Source: Firmicutes bacterium CAG:822 (GTDB lineage Bacteria > Bacillota_I > Bacilli_A > RF39 > UBA660). Taken from it: a stretch of 11,658 bases of DNA. Made by a program: the position numbers and the translations under genes. This document shows positions 11,644 to 11,658 of this stretch, piece by piece. Each line of letters opens with the position of its first letter. Position 1 is the first letter of the stretch. Location of the stretch: assembly GCA_000432855.1 (NCBI GenBank), contig HF990837.1, forward strand, positions 1 to 11,658, written 5' to 3'. The notes under the pieces are model-generated. The model saw only the letters and a list, made by a program, of their open reading frames with translations. It was not told the DNA's origin and did not search any database.

Positions 11644-11658
11644 TTAAAATGATACCGA

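Overview
The window is AT-rich chromosomal DNA from a low-GC, walled Gram-positive bacterium (Bacillota, Bacilli-like; an uncultured gut Erysipelotrichia- or RF39-type lineage would fit, but this is inference). The reasons are sepF and divIVA division genes, a tRNA-sensing T-box leader, MurF- and Ddl-type cell-wall ligases, a SigK-like sporulation sigma factor, strong AGGAGG-type ribosome sites and consensus sigma-A promoters. Trp is encoded by TGG and no long gene contains an in-frame TGA, so the standard bacterial code applies. All eleven complete genes end in TAA or TAG.

Layout. Positions 1-28 hold the first nine codons of a leftward gene that runs off the window. sepF and divIVA (238-1166) form a small cell-division pair. 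Next comes a T-box leader (about 1168-1382) whose specifier codon reads ATC (Ile) and which ends in an intrinsic terminator. It controls a tightly packed set of four genes: an alpha/beta hydrolase, a membrane-anchored MurF-like ligase, a D-Ala-D-Ala ligase and, last, isoleucyl-tRNA synthetase (ileS, 4998-7727), which is followed by a strong terminator. In Bacillus the order is divIVA, T-box, ileS. Here a three-gene wall module lies between the leader and the synthetase it should control. A good extended -10 promoter sits directly after the T-box terminator and may let the wall genes escape tRNA control.

The second half holds a sigK-like gene (7839-8531) and, convergent with it, a gene for an acidic, low-complexity, tail-anchored membrane protein of unknown function (8545-9135). 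The two share an AT-rich hairpin that covers both stop codons. Divergent from the latter is a padR plus HAAS/DUF1700-type membrane sensor operon (9286-11068). It is driven by two perfect consensus promoters in tandem, with arms of a 10-bp inverted repeat in both spacers, which looks like an autoregulated membrane-signalling module. A terminator and another extended -10 promoter precede a last gene of unknown function (11125-11643).

Nothing here is a mobile element, CRISPR array, tRNA or rRNA. The most notable points are the displaced Ile T-box, the membrane-MurF/Ddl/hydrolase cassette, and the PadR-HAAS unit with its double promoter and operator-like repeat.
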